Below are positions 41,806 to 50,439 of a stretch of 64,000 bases of DNA, in pieces (the stretch's first letter is position 1; each line of letters opens with the position of its first letter). The translations under genes and the position numbers were made by a program. Source of the stretch: Pelagibacter sp047722505 (GTDB lineage: Bacteria > Pseudomonadota > Alphaproteobacteria > Pelagibacterales > Pelagibacteraceae); contig NZ_CP159814.1 of NCBI RefSeq assembly GCF_047722505.1, positions 310,001-374,000 on the forward strand, read 5' to 3'. A model generated the notes under the pieces. That model had not been told where the DNA came from. It saw nothing but the letters and a program-made list of their open reading frames with translations, and did no database searches.

Positions 41806-42574
41806 TATTAAAGTTAAACTTTTAAATAAAGATATTGCTTCAATCATCATTAATGAGCCAAAAACATATAACGCACTTTCATTTAAAAATTTAGAAGATT
41901 TAATTAAAGCCTTTAAAAAATTAGATGAAGATAAAAATATTAAGGTAATAATTATTGAAGGGTCTGGAAAAGGTTTTAGTGCGGGTCATAATTTAAAAGA
42001 AGTAAGTGGATTAAAGAAAAGAGAAAAATATCAAAAACTTTTTAATCTTTGCTCAAAATTAATGCTTCAAATAGTTGAAGGAAAAAAGCCAGTTATTGCA
42101 AAAGTTCATGGGGCAGCATTTGCTGCAGGATGTCAGTTAGTTGCGAGTTGTGATCTTGCTTACAGTGCTAATGATGCAATATTTGCTACACCAGGAGTAA
42201 ATATAGGCTTATTTTGTAGTACACCGATGGTAGCTGTTAGCAGAAAAGTTAATAGAAAAAGAATGATGCAGATGCTGTTAACAGGTGAACCCATTAAAGC
42301 AAATTATGCAAAAGAAATTGGATTAATTAATAATCATTTTTCTAAATCAAGATTAAACAATGAAGTATTAAAAGTTGCTAAAACTATTGCTTCAAAATCA
42401 AGTTTTACAATTAAAATTGGCAAACAAACTTTTTATAATCAATTAGAAATGCCATTAAGAAAAGCATACACATACACAAGTAAAATGATGACTAAAAATA
42501 TGATGGCAATGGATGCAAAAGAGGGAATATCTGCATTTTTACAAAAAAGAAAACCTAAATGGAAAAACAAATAA
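41789..42574 (+). CDS. Enoyl-CoA hydratase/isomerase family protein
   Basis: This 261-aa crotonase-fold protein has the oxyanion segment GFSAGHNLKEV and the second one KVHGAAFAAGCQLVASCDLAY. The usual catalytic Glu positions are not obvious (ATPGVNIGLFCSTPMV), so hydratase activity may be altered, as in ECHDC3-type members. It is in the middle of the six-gene operon, overlapping both neighbours by 16-17 bases. Acyl-CoA processing is likely; the substrate is not known. Confidence 0.85.
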   Translation: MANLSNIKVKLLNKDIASIIINEPKTYNALSFKNLEDLIKAFKKLDEDKNIKVIIIEGSGKGFSAGHNLKEVSGLKKREKYQKLFNLCSKLMLQIVEGKKPVIAKVHGAAFAAGCQLVASCDLAYSANDAIFATPGVNIGLFCSTPMVAVSRKVNRKRMMQMLLTGEPIKANYAKEIGLINNHFSKSRLNNEVLKVAKTIASKSSFTIKIGKQTFYNQLEMPLRKAYTYTSKMMTKNMMAMDAKEGISAFLQKRKPKWKNK

Positions 42575-42984
42575 TAGACGATAAAATTAAAGAACTATTT
42601 GTTAGCTCAAGAGTAATAGCTTTAGTTGGGGCAAGTAAAAAAAAAGAAAAAGATTCAAATATAGTAATGAAATTCTTACAAAAATCTGGGTATAAAGTCA
42701 TTCCTGTAAACCCAACATGTGTAAATGAAACAATACACGGAGAAAGAGTTTATGGAACCCTATTAGATATAAAAGAAAAAGTAGACATAGTTGATGTTTT
42801 TAGGCCAAGCGTAGAGACTGTAGATATAGCCAATCAAACTAAAGAAATTGGGGCACATGTTTTGTGGCTACAACTTAATATTGAAAATGATAAGGCTAAA
42901 GAAATAGCAATAAAAAATAAAATTTATTACATTGCTAACAAATGTACTAAAATTGAATTTCAAAAATTGTTTGGAATAATTTAG
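42559..42984 (+). CDS. CoA-binding domain protein
   Basis: This 141-aa single CoA-binding Rossmann domain has VIALVGASKKKEKDSNIVMKFL, then KVIPVNPT and VDIVDVFRPSVET. Proteins of this type (YccU-like) bind CoA or NAD and have no assigned reaction. It ends the six-gene operon and overlaps the hydratase-like gene by 16 bases. A role in CoA sensing or carrying is inferred. Confidence 0.82.
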   Translation: MEKQIIDDKIKELFVSSRVIALVGASKKKEKDSNIVMKFLQKSGYKVIPVNPTCVNETIHGERVYGTLLDIKEKVDIVDVFRPSVETVDIANQTKEIGAHVLWLQLNIENDKAKEIAIKNKIYYIANKCTKIEFQKLFGII

Positions 42985-43051
42985 AAATTATCTCTATTAA
43001 ATTAATAATTAATATTTTGAGGATAAACCTAGTTTTTCCATTTTTACAGAG

Positions 43052-43234
43052 TTAGTTTTTGACTACCCATGCTCGATGATAAAAATCATCTATATTTTTT
43101 TGAATTAACCCTTTGGCAATTTGAGTAGCTTCTTGCTCTTCAAAAGGGCCATGTTTTTTTTCAGTATTCTTTAATATTGTTTCAATCTCGTTAGGGTTAG
43201 TATGCTCACCTTCAATTACATAAAAATTTTTCAT
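43052..43234 (-). CDS. Small DUF4170-like protein
   Basis: This 60-aa protein starts MKNFYVIEGEHTNPNE and ends FYHRAWVVKN, similar to small alphaproteobacterial DUF4170 proteins as I recall them. It is acidic and soluble, with no signal peptide. It diverges from the reductase gene across 34 bases. The function is unknown. Confidence 0.55.
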   Translation of the reverse strand: MKNFYVIEGEHTNPNEIETILKNTEKKHGPFEEQEATQIAKGLIQKNIDDFYHRAWVVKN

Positions 43235-43268
43235 GGCTTTCTTATAGAACTAGTTTAAAAATACACAA

Positions 43269-43838
43269 ATGAAAAAAATATTTCTTTTATATGGTCATTA
43301 TAACGAAAAATCTTTTAACGCTGCTATTAGAGATACATTTATAAAAACAGTTGAAGCAAATGGTCATTCAGTTGATTGTGTAGACCTATATAAGGAAAAA
43401 TTTAACCCTGTTTTTGCAGGTGAAGAAGCAGGTGAAGATGTTTTGAATCATCGTAAAAGAATAGAAGACTGTGATACAATTGTTTTAATTGCTCCAATTT
43501 GGAATTTTAGAATGCCAGCTATAGTTGAGGGATGGATAGATAAAGTTTTAGCACCACCTTGGGCGTTTACGTTTAAGCAGTTATGGGGAAATTATGGATA
43601 TCCAATTGGCAATTTACATAAAAAAAAAGCAATTATATTTTGTACTTATGGATCTCCAAGGCTCGCTATTACAACCTTCTTTTTAAACCTGCCTATAAGA
43701 AGATTAAAAAGAGGGGTATTTCATATGTGTGGCATTTATAATATTGTCTACAGAAGATATTTTGCTGTACCGTTTGTTAGTGATAATAAAAGAAAACAAT
43801 TTTTGGAAGACGTCAGAACAACTGCACAAAATATATAA
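43269..43838 (+). CDS. Flavodoxin-fold NAD(P)H oxidoreductase
   Basis: This 189-aa protein of the NQO1/KefF group has IFLLYGHYNEKSFNAAI at the FMN phosphate loop, then IVLIAPIWNFRMPAIVEGWIDKVL, the hallmark of the family, and a conserved GxPxxIT-like segment. It reduces quinones or similar compounds using NAD(P)H, with FMN or FAD. The next gene begins inside or just beyond its 3' end. Confidence 0.85.
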   Translation: MKKIFLLYGHYNEKSFNAAIRDTFIKTVEANGHSVDCVDLYKEKFNPVFAGEEAGEDVLNHRKRIEDCDTIVLIAPIWNFRMPAIVEGWIDKVLAPPWAFTFKQLWGNYGYPIGNLHKKKAIIFCTYGSPRLAITTFFLNLPIRRLKRGVFHMCGIYNIVYRRYFAVPFVSDNKRKQFLEDVRTTAQNI

Positions 43839-44283
43839 AGTAATTTTAATTACTTTATTTTTTACATCTCCATCATTTGCTGAATTAGTTAAGCCTAATA
43901 ATGGGATAGAGCCCTATCAAGTTGTCAAAATCCAATTAAGAAGTTTAAAACAGAATGATAATCCAAAAAAAGATAATGGAATTGAGCAGACTTGGGAATT
44001 TGCACACCCAAATAATCAAAAAAATACAGGTCCTTTAGATCGATTTAAAACAATGATAAAAGGAAAATCTTATGTGATGCTTCTTAATCACTTGGACAAT
44101 AAGGTTGTGGAGATAAAATCTGATGATTTAACTGCTCTTTTTGAAGTAACAGTTCTTGATAGAGATAAGGTCTACTATAAATTTAAGTGGGCAGTTGAAA
44201 AATATATAAAAGAAGGTCCTCTTAAGGACTGCTGGCTGACCACAATGGTCTCCGCACCAATGCCTCTTGGATCTTCAGTTTAA
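43729..44283 (+). CDS. Putative exported protein, start codon uncertain
   Basis: The frame encodes a signal-peptide-like stretch (KVILITLFFTSPSFAELV) followed by a soluble domain ending CWLTTMVSAPMPLG. The only in-frame ATG is at 43729, deep inside the preceding gene (110-base overlap). Starts nearer the signal peptide would need GTG at 43780, CTG at 43822 or a rarer codon. The sequence around TALFEVTVLDRDKVYYKFKW looks like a real folded domain of about 140 residues. The family is not recognised; export to the periplasm is likely. Confidence 0.6.
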   Translation: MAFIILSTEDILLYRLLVIIKENNFWKTSEQLHKIYKVILITLFFTSPSFAELVKPNNGIEPYQVVKIQLRSLKQNDNPKKDNGIEQTWEFAHPNNQKNTGPLDRFKTMIKGKSYVMLLNHLDNKVVEIKSDDLTALFEVTVLDRDKVYYKFKWAVEKYIKEGPLKDCWLTTMVSAPMPLGSSV

Positions 44284-44342
44284 ACTAATAACTAAACGAT
44301 TTTTGTTTCGTTAATAATAAAAAAATAGTAGGAATCGGACTA

Positions 44343-46775
44343 ATGAAATCTAAAGCTAAAGTTGTTGTAGTTGGTGGTGGTGTAGTAGGAGTTAGTGCAC
44401 TTTATCACTTAGCAAAAAAAGGTTTATCTGATGTTGTTCTTGTCGAGAGAAAAGAATTAACTTCAGGATCAACTTGGCACGCAGCAGGTCTGCTTCCATT
44501 ATTTAATATGAGTTATTCAGTTGGACAGCTTCATAAGTATGCGGTTGATCTTTATAAAAAATTAGAAGAAGAGACAGGACAAAATGTTGGCTTCAGTGTT
44601 GTCTCAAATATTCGTTTAGCAAGCACTAAAGATAGAATGGATGAGTACCACCAATATGCAGGTGTTGCACAAACCATAGGTGTTGATGTAAAATTTTTAA
44701 CACCAGATCAAGTAAAAGAAATTTGGCCTTTATGTCGTACGGATGATTTACTTGGTGCAATACAACACCCTGAAGATGGATATATTCAGCCAGCTGACTT
44801 AACACAAGCAATGGCTACGGGTGCAAGAAACATGGGTGCAGAAATTTATAGAAATACAGCTGTAGTTGGAATTAAACAAACTAAAGATGGATGGATTGTT
44901 GAAACTGACAAAGGGGCTATAGAGTGTGAACATGTAATTTCTTGTTCAGGAAACTTTGCAAGACAAACTGGAAAAATGGTTGGTTTAGATATTCCAGTTA
45001 TCCCAGTTGAGCATCAATATATTGTTACAGAAGCACACCCAGATATTTTAAAAAGAAAAAAAGAAGGCTTACCAGAGATGGGAGTTTTAAGAGATAGCGA
45101 TAGTAGATGGTATATGAGAGAAGAAGCTGGTGGTTTAATTTTAGGACCTTATGAAGATGGTGCTCCAGCTTGTTATGTAGATGGGCCCTCAAAAGATTCA
45201 GAGTATGAATTATTTCAAGAAGATTTAGATAGACTTGCCCCACACATAGAAGGCGCAATTCATAGAGTTCCAGCATTTGGTGAGGTTGGTGTAAAAAAAG
45301 TTTATAACGGAGCAATTTGTTACACACCTGATGGAAACCCAATTGTAGGACCAGCGTGGGGACTTAAAAATTTTTGGATAAATGAAGGACATAGTTTTGG
45401 TATTACTGCAGCAGGTGGTGCTGGATGGCAACTTGCAGAATGGATTGTAGATGGAGAACCAACAATTGATATGCTTGGTGTTGAACCTAGAAGGTTCGGT
45501 GATTATGCAACAAAATCTTATTTAAAAGAAAAAAATGAAGAAGCTTACAATCATGTATTTAAAGTTCATTATCCAGACGAAGAAAGAGGTGCTGCTAGAG
45601 AATTAAGAACATCACCTTGCTATGATAGAATGAAAGCATTAGGTGCTGTTTTTGGGCAAAAATTTGGTTGGGAGAGACCTAATTTCTTTGCAGTAGATGG
45701 AATGGAACAAAAGGATGATTGGTCTTTTAGAAGATCCAAGTGGTTTGAAGCAATAAAAAAAGAATGTAAAAATGTAAAAGAAAATGTGGGTCTTTTAGAT
45801 ATGACTGCATTTGCAAAATGTAGAATTAAAGGATCTGGTGCAGAAGAATTTTTAGATTATTTAGTAGCAAACAAACTTCCAAAAAAAATAGGAAGAATTG
45901 GTTTATGTCACGCCCTTAATACTAAAGGAGGAGTGCATTCTGAATTTACGATAATGAGAGAAGCTCCAGATAGTTTCTATTTAGTTTCTGCAGGAGCGAA
46001 CCAAAGATTAGACCATGACTGGATTCAAAAATGGATGCCAACAGATGGCACAGTTCAATTTGAAAATCTAACTAATAGTATGGGTGTACTTGTTGTGTCT
46101 GGTCCAAAGGCTAGAGATTTAATGACAAGAGTTTCTAGTGATGATTTTTCTAGTGAAAACTTTAAATGGTTGAGTGCTAAAAATGTAAATGTTGGAAATG
46201 CACCAGTGAATGCTATGAGAGTAAACTTTGTTGGTGAATTAGGTTGGGAGCTTCATCATCCAATTGAATACCAAAACCATATATTTGATAAATTAATGGA
46301 AGCTGGTAAAGATTTAGGTATTAAGCCTTATGGGATTAGAGCGATGAATAGTTTAAGACTTGAAAAATCTTATAAACTTGTTGGGACAGAATTATCAATT
46401 GAATATTCACCTTACGAATCTGGACTAGATAGATTTATACATCCTAATAAAGGAAACTTTATTGGCTTAGAAGCGCTTAATAAGTGGAGAGAAAAAGGTT
46501 TCAAAAATAAACTAGTTACCATGGAAATTCACAACGTTGAAGATGCAGATGTTCTAGGAAACAATCCAATTTATGAAAACGACAAAGTTGTTGGACGTGC
46601 TACAGGAGGAGATTTTGGATTTAGACTTGGTAAATCGATTGCATTAGGAATGGTGAACCCTGATGTTGCGACAACTGGTCAAAAATTGAAAATTGATATT
46701 TTAGGAAAAATGTACGATGCTACTATATTAGACGAGAGTCCTTACGATCCAGAAAATAATTTATTGAGAGCATAA
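44343..46775 (+). CDS. Dimethylglycine dehydrogenase-like flavoprotein with GcvT domain
   Basis: This 810-aa protein has an N-terminal FAD domain with GGGVVG at 11-16 and the motif GSTWHAAGL, whose His46 is the covalent flavin site in the DMGDH/SarDH family. The C-terminal half, from about residue 425, is a GcvT-like THF domain. It oxidises dimethylglycine to sarcosine, passing electrons to ETF and the carbon to THF. It shares one base with etfB and leads the four-gene unit, which fits an ETF-linked enzyme. Sarcosine dehydrogenase is the close alternative; since soxBDAG handles sarcosine, dimethylglycine is favoured. Confidence 0.85.
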   Translation: MKSKAKVVVVGGGVVGVSALYHLAKKGLSDVVLVERKELTSGSTWHAAGLLPLFNMSYSVGQLHKYAVDLYKKLEEETGQNVGFSVVSNIRLASTKDRMDEYHQYAGVAQTIGVDVKFLTPDQVKEIWPLCRTDDLLGAIQHPEDGYIQPADLTQAMATGARNMGAEIYRNTAVVGIKQTKDGWIVETDKGAIECEHVISCSGNFARQTGKMVGLDIPVIPVEHQYIVTEAHPDILKRKKEGLPEMGVLRDSDSRWYMREEAGGLILGPYEDGAPACYVDGPSKDSEYELFQEDLDRLAPHIEGAIHRVPAFGEVGVKKVYNGAICYTPDGNPIVGPAWGLKNFWINEGHSFGITAAGGAGWQLAEWIVDGEPTIDMLGVEPRRFGDYATKSYLKEKNEEAYNHVFKVHYPDEERGAARELRTSPCYDRMKALGAVFGQKFGWERPNFFAVDGMEQKDDWSFRRSKWFEAIKKECKNVKENVGLLDMTAFAKCRIKGSGAEEFLDYLVANKLPKKIGRIGLCHALNTKGGVHSEFTIMREAPDSFYLVSAGANQRLDHDWIQKWMPTDGTVQFENLTNSMGVLVVSGPKARDLMTRVSSDDFSSENFKWLSAKNVNVGNAPVNAMRVNFVGELGWELHHPIEYQNHIFDKLMEAGKDLGIKPYGIRAMNSLRLEKSYKLVGTELSIEYSPYESGLDRFIHPNKGNFIGLEALNKWREKGFKNKLVTMEIHNVEDADVLGNNPIYENDKVVGRATGGDFGFRLGKSIALGMVNPDVATTGQKLKIDILGKMYDATILDESPYDPENNLLRA

Positions 46776-47524
46776 TGAAAATATTAGTCGCTGTTAAAAG
46801 AGTAATTGATTACAACGTTCAGGTTAGAGTTAAAGAGGATGGAACTGGTGTTGTTACTGATAATGTAAAAATGTCGAGTAATCCACCTGATGATAATGCT
46901 ATTGAAGAGGCTGTAAAAATTAAAGAAGCAGGTAAGGCAACAGAAATTATTGCAATTACAGTTGGTGAAGAAAAATCACAAGAAACTGTTAGAAAAGCAT
47001 TGGCAGTTGGTGCTGATAGAGGAATTTTAATTAAAACTGAGGGAATTGTTGAGCCATTAGCCGTAGCAAAAGCATTACAAAAAATTGTTGAAAAAGAAAA
47101 ACCTGACCTAGTTTTTATGGGTAAACAAGCAATTGATGATGACTGTAATCAAACAGGTCAAATGTTAAGTGCTTTATTGAATTGGCCTCAAGCAACATTT
47201 GCATCAAAAATTGAAATAAAAGACAGAACTTTAGAAGTAACAAGAGAAATTGACGAAGGATTAGAAACAATCGAAGTTAATCTACCAGCTATTGTGACAT
47301 GTGATTTAAGATTAAATGAGCCACGTTATGCTTCACTACCAAATATTATGAAATCTAAAAAAAAACCTTTGGAAATTTTAACAGCTGCTGACTTAGGAGT
47401 TGATACAACACCTAGAGTTCAACTAATTAAAGTAGAAGAACCACCAAAAAGAAAAGCAGGAATTAAAGTTGCAAGTGTTGCCGAGTTAGTTAGCAAACTT
47501 AAAAATGAGGCAAAGGTAATATAA
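46775..47524 (+). CDS. etfB: Electron transfer flavoprotein subunit beta
   Basis: This 249-aa subunit begins MKILVAVKRVIDYNVQVRVK and contains the ETF-beta signature NEPRYASLPNIMKSKKKPL. It binds AMP and recognises dehydrogenases. It shares a base with both the upstream DMGDH-like gene and the downstream etfA. Electrons from dimethylglycine oxidation would enter here. Confidence 0.95.
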   Translation: MKILVAVKRVIDYNVQVRVKEDGTGVVTDNVKMSSNPPDDNAIEEAVKIKEAGKATEIIAITVGEEKSQETVRKALAVGADRGILIKTEGIVEPLAVAKALQKIVEKEKPDLVFMGKQAIDDDCNQTGQMLSALLNWPQATFASKIEIKDRTLEVTREIDEGLETIEVNLPAIVTCDLRLNEPRYASLPNIMKSKKKPLEILTAADLGVDTTPRVQLIKVEEPPKRKAGIKVASVAELVSKLKNEAKVI

Positions 47525-48477
47525 TGTCAGTTTTATTAATAGCAGAGCATAATAATAAAGAAGTAAGACCTTTTACATTAAACGCAATTACTGCAGCATC
47601 TCAAATGGATGGAGATGTACATGTCCTATTAATTGGAAATAATTGTGGAGATGTTGCTAAATTATTATCTGAAATGCCAGCTGTTAAAAAAGTATTACAT
47701 GCTGAAGCTCCTCACTATGAAAACTATTTAGCAGAAAACTTTACACCACTAGTTGTAAAAGTTTCAGAAAATTATTCTCATATTGTTAGTTCTGCAAATA
47801 CATTTGGTAAAAATTTGATGCCAAGAATAGCAGCACATTTAGACATATCTCAAGTAAGTGATATTACTAAAGTGATATCAGCTGATACATTCATAAGACC
47901 TATTTATGCGGGTAATGCATTTGCTACTGTAAAAAGTACTGATGCAAAAAAATGCATAACAATTAGACCAACATCTTTTGAACCTTGTGAAACTTCTGGT
48001 GGCTCTGCTCCAATTGAAAAAATTGAAGCTACTGAAGAGTTTACATTATCAAAATTTATTAAAAGAGAAGAAGTTAAGTCAGACAGACCTGAACTTGGCA
48101 CCGCAAGAATTGTAGTTTCTGGTGGAAGAGGAATGCAAAATGGAGAAAATTTTAAATTAATAACTGATATTGCGGATAAATTAAACGCAGCAATTGGAGC
48201 ATCACGTGCAGCAGTTGATGCGGGTTATATTAGTAATGAACATCAAGTTGGTCAAACTGGTAAAGTTGTTGTGCCAGATTTATATATTGCAGTTGGAATT
48301 TCTGGAGCAATTCAGCATTTAGCTGGAATGAAAGAAAGTAAAATTATTGTTGCTATAAATAAAGACGGTGAAGCACCAATATTTAGTGTCGCAGATTATG
48401 GTCTGGAAGCAGATTTATTTGAGGCGTTACCTCAATTCTTAGAAGAATTGAATAAATTAAATAGTATACAAAAATAA
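47524..48477 (+). CDS. etfA: Electron transfer flavoprotein subunit alpha
   Basis: This 317-aa subunit has the FAD-binding C-terminal domain: VVSGGRGMQNGENF, GASRAAVDAGY, GQTGKVVVPDLYIAVGISGAIQHLAGM and AINKDGEAPIFSVADYG. It carries the redox FAD of the heterodimer. It follows etfB by a one-base overlap and precedes the quinone oxidoreductase by 23 bases. Confidence 0.96.
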   Translation: MSVLLIAEHNNKEVRPFTLNAITAASQMDGDVHVLLIGNNCGDVAKLLSEMPAVKKVLHAEAPHYENYLAENFTPLVVKVSENYSHIVSSANTFGKNLMPRIAAHLDISQVSDITKVISADTFIRPIYAGNAFATVKSTDAKKCITIRPTSFEPCETSGGSAPIEKIEATEEFTLSKFIKREEVKSDRPELGTARIVVSGGRGMQNGENFKLITDIADKLNAAIGASRAAVDAGYISNEHQVGQTGKVVVPDLYIAVGISGAIQHLAGMKESKIIVAINKDGEAPIFSVADYGLEADLFEALPQFLEELNKLNSIQK

Positions 48478-48500
48478 TCAGTACTGTAAAAATTCAAGAT

Positions 48501-50120
48501 ATGCCTAGAGAAGCAATGGATTATGATGTGGTAATCGTTGGGGGTGGTCCTTCAGGACTATCTACGGCAATTAAACTTAAGCAATTAGATCCAGAATTAA
48601 ATGTATGTTTACTTGAAAAAGCCTCAGAGATTGGTGCACATATTTTAAGTGGTAATGTGTTTGAAACTAGAGCTTTAGATGAGTTATTACCAAACTGGAA
48701 AGAACTTAACTCACCAATTAAAACTAAGGTTTCTAAAGAAAAATTCTTATTTCTAAGCAAAACAAAATCTTTAAGTTGGCCGACATGGCTACTTCCATCA
48801 GTTCAACAAAATCATAATAATTACATAATTAGTTTAGCAAACCTATGTAGATGGTTAGCAGAACAAGCAGAAACTTTAGGTGTTGAAATATTTCCAGGCT
48901 TTCCAGCAAGTGAAATTTTATACAATGAAGATGGATCAGTTAAAGGAGTTGCAACTCAAGACATGGGTGTTGATAAAAATGGAAATAAAAAAGATAGCTT
49001 TGAACCAGGCATAGAGCTTTTAGGAAAAGTTACTGTTTTTGCAGAAGGATGCAGAGGACATCTTGGAAAACAATTAGTTGAAAAATATAATTTATCAGAA
49101 GGTAAAGATCCTCAGCAATATGGAATTGGGTTTAAAGAAATTTGGGAAATCAGTGAACAAAATCATGAAGAGGGAATGGTAATGCATACTGCAGGTTGGC
49201 CACTAGATAACAATACTTATGGCGGAAGCTTTATCTATCACGCAGAAAACAAACAAGTTTTTTTAGGTTACGTAATTGGTCTTGATTATAAAAACCCACA
49301 TCTTTCACCGTTTGATGAGTTTCAAAGATTTAAAACTCATCCTGCAATTAAAAAAATAATTGAAGGTGGAAAACGTATTTCATATGGCGCACGTGCTTTA
49401 ATTGAAGGTGGACTTCAAAGTTTACCTAAAATGTCAATGCCAGGAGCACTACTTGTAGGATGTGATGCTGGAACTTTGAATATGCCTAAAATTAAAGGAT
49501 CTCATACTGCAATGAAAAGTGGAATGATTGCAGCAGAAACTATTTTTGAAAATTTAAAAGAAAAACAAGATTTATCAATTTATGACGATAAATTTAAAAA
49601 AAGCTGGTTATATGAGGAACTCCACCAAGCTAGAAATGTTAAGCCTAGTTTTAGCTGGGGTTTAATATTGGGAATAATATTTACAGGAATAGATCAAATT
49701 TTATTTAGAGGAAAATTGCCCCTAACACTTAAACACAAACATGCTGATCATGAAACTTTAAAGCCAGCAAGTGAAATGCCAAAAATTGATTATCCAAAAC
49801 CAGATAATATTATTACATTTGATAAAACAAGTTCTGTTTATTTAACAGGAACCAATCATGCTGAAAATCAACCTGTACATTTGCAGCTTAAAGATCCAAA
49901 TTTACCAATTAGTTACACTTTAGAAAAATTTGATGAGCCTGCACAAAGGTATTGTCCTGCTGGCGTTTATGAAGTTCAAAATGAAAATGATGTTAACAAG
50001 TTTGTCATAAATTCTCAAAATTGTATTCATTGTAAAACTTGTGATATTAAAGAGCCCTCTCAAAATATTACGTGGGTAACACCAGAGGGAAGTGGTGGAC
50101 CTAAATATGGAAATATGTAA
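48501..50120 (+). CDS. Electron transfer flavoprotein-ubiquinone oxidoreductase
   Basis: This 539-aa membrane-associated enzyme has FAD motif VGGGPSGLSTA at about 11-21, a GIKEIWEI-like core (GIGFKEIWEI), and a C-terminal 4Fe-4S ferredoxin domain with Cys in CPAGVYEV and NCIHCKTCDIKEP. It passes electrons from ETF to ubiquinone. Its location after DMGDH-etfBA gives a complete route from dimethylglycine to the respiratory chain. Confidence 0.95.
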   Translation: MPREAMDYDVVIVGGGPSGLSTAIKLKQLDPELNVCLLEKASEIGAHILSGNVFETRALDELLPNWKELNSPIKTKVSKEKFLFLSKTKSLSWPTWLLPSVQQNHNNYIISLANLCRWLAEQAETLGVEIFPGFPASEILYNEDGSVKGVATQDMGVDKNGNKKDSFEPGIELLGKVTVFAEGCRGHLGKQLVEKYNLSEGKDPQQYGIGFKEIWEISEQNHEEGMVMHTAGWPLDNNTYGGSFIYHAENKQVFLGYVIGLDYKNPHLSPFDEFQRFKTHPAIKKIIEGGKRISYGARALIEGGLQSLPKMSMPGALLVGCDAGTLNMPKIKGSHTAMKSGMIAAETIFENLKEKQDLSIYDDKFKKSWLYEELHQARNVKPSFSWGLILGIIFTGIDQILFRGKLPLTLKHKHADHETLKPASEMPKIDYPKPDNIITFDKTSSVYLTGTNHAENQPVHLQLKDPNLPISYTLEKFDEPAQRYCPAGVYEVQNENDVNKFVINSQNCIHCKTCDIKEPSQNITWVTPEGSGGPKYGNM

Positions 50121-50339
50121 TTAGAAAGATAAGATTAGCCCAATAGTAAACAGCACAGAAACTATCAATCCTAAAAAAACTAAGTTTGTTAAAGTTTCTT
50201 TTGCTCTAACTTTTCTAGCTCTATTTAAAAGAATATTTATATCAACTCTACCTGATGATGAAACTTCCTCACTTTTTCCAGGGGTCCCCAAAGGAGGAAG
50301 ATTATTTAATTCTGTAGAACTTACTTTTTCTGAACTCAT
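50121..50339 (-). CDS. Small tail-anchored-type membrane protein
   Basis: This 72-aa protein has a polar, Ser/Pro-rich N-terminal half, a basic segment (LLNRARKVRAKETL) and one C-terminal hydrophobic segment (about 53-71). This layout suggests a C-terminal membrane anchor. The family is not recognised. It lies convergent to the ETF-QO gene with no gap and divergent from the double-HTH regulator. Confidence 0.6.
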   Translation of the reverse strand: MSSEKVSSTELNNLPPLGTPGKSEEVSSSGRVDINILLNRARKVRAKETLTNLVFLGLIVSVLFTIGLILSF

Positions 50340-50378
50340 GAATAATGATTACTAGCTTTATAAAATATTAAAACAAAC

Positions 50379-50397
50379 CAATTGTCCAATATGGGTT
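50379..50397. repeat. First copy of a 19-bp direct repeat upstream of the double-HTH regulator
   Basis: CAATTGTCCAATATGGGTT occurs here and again exactly 32 bases downstream. The spacing is close to three helical turns, so two bound proteins would sit on the same DNA face. A TTGACT that could serve as a -35 overlaps its right end (50396-50401). Confidence 0.8.
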
Positions 50398-50410
50398 GAC
50401 TCTTATATAT

Positions 50411-50429
50411 CAATTGTCCAATATGGGTT
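50411..50429. repeat. Second copy of the 19-bp direct repeat, next to the start codon
   Basis: This is an exact copy of the 50379-50397 repeat, ending 10 bases before the regulator's ATG. It occupies the space where a ribosome-binding site would lie. An operator for autoregulation by the tandem-HTH protein is the simplest reading. Confidence 0.8.
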
Positions 50430-50439
50430 TTTTAAAATC

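Noticed and set aside
44626..45431. Minus-strand frames inside the dimethylglycine dehydrogenase-like gene
   Set aside because: They lack any recognisable motif, overlap a well-supported gene throughout and have Leu/His-rich antisense composition.
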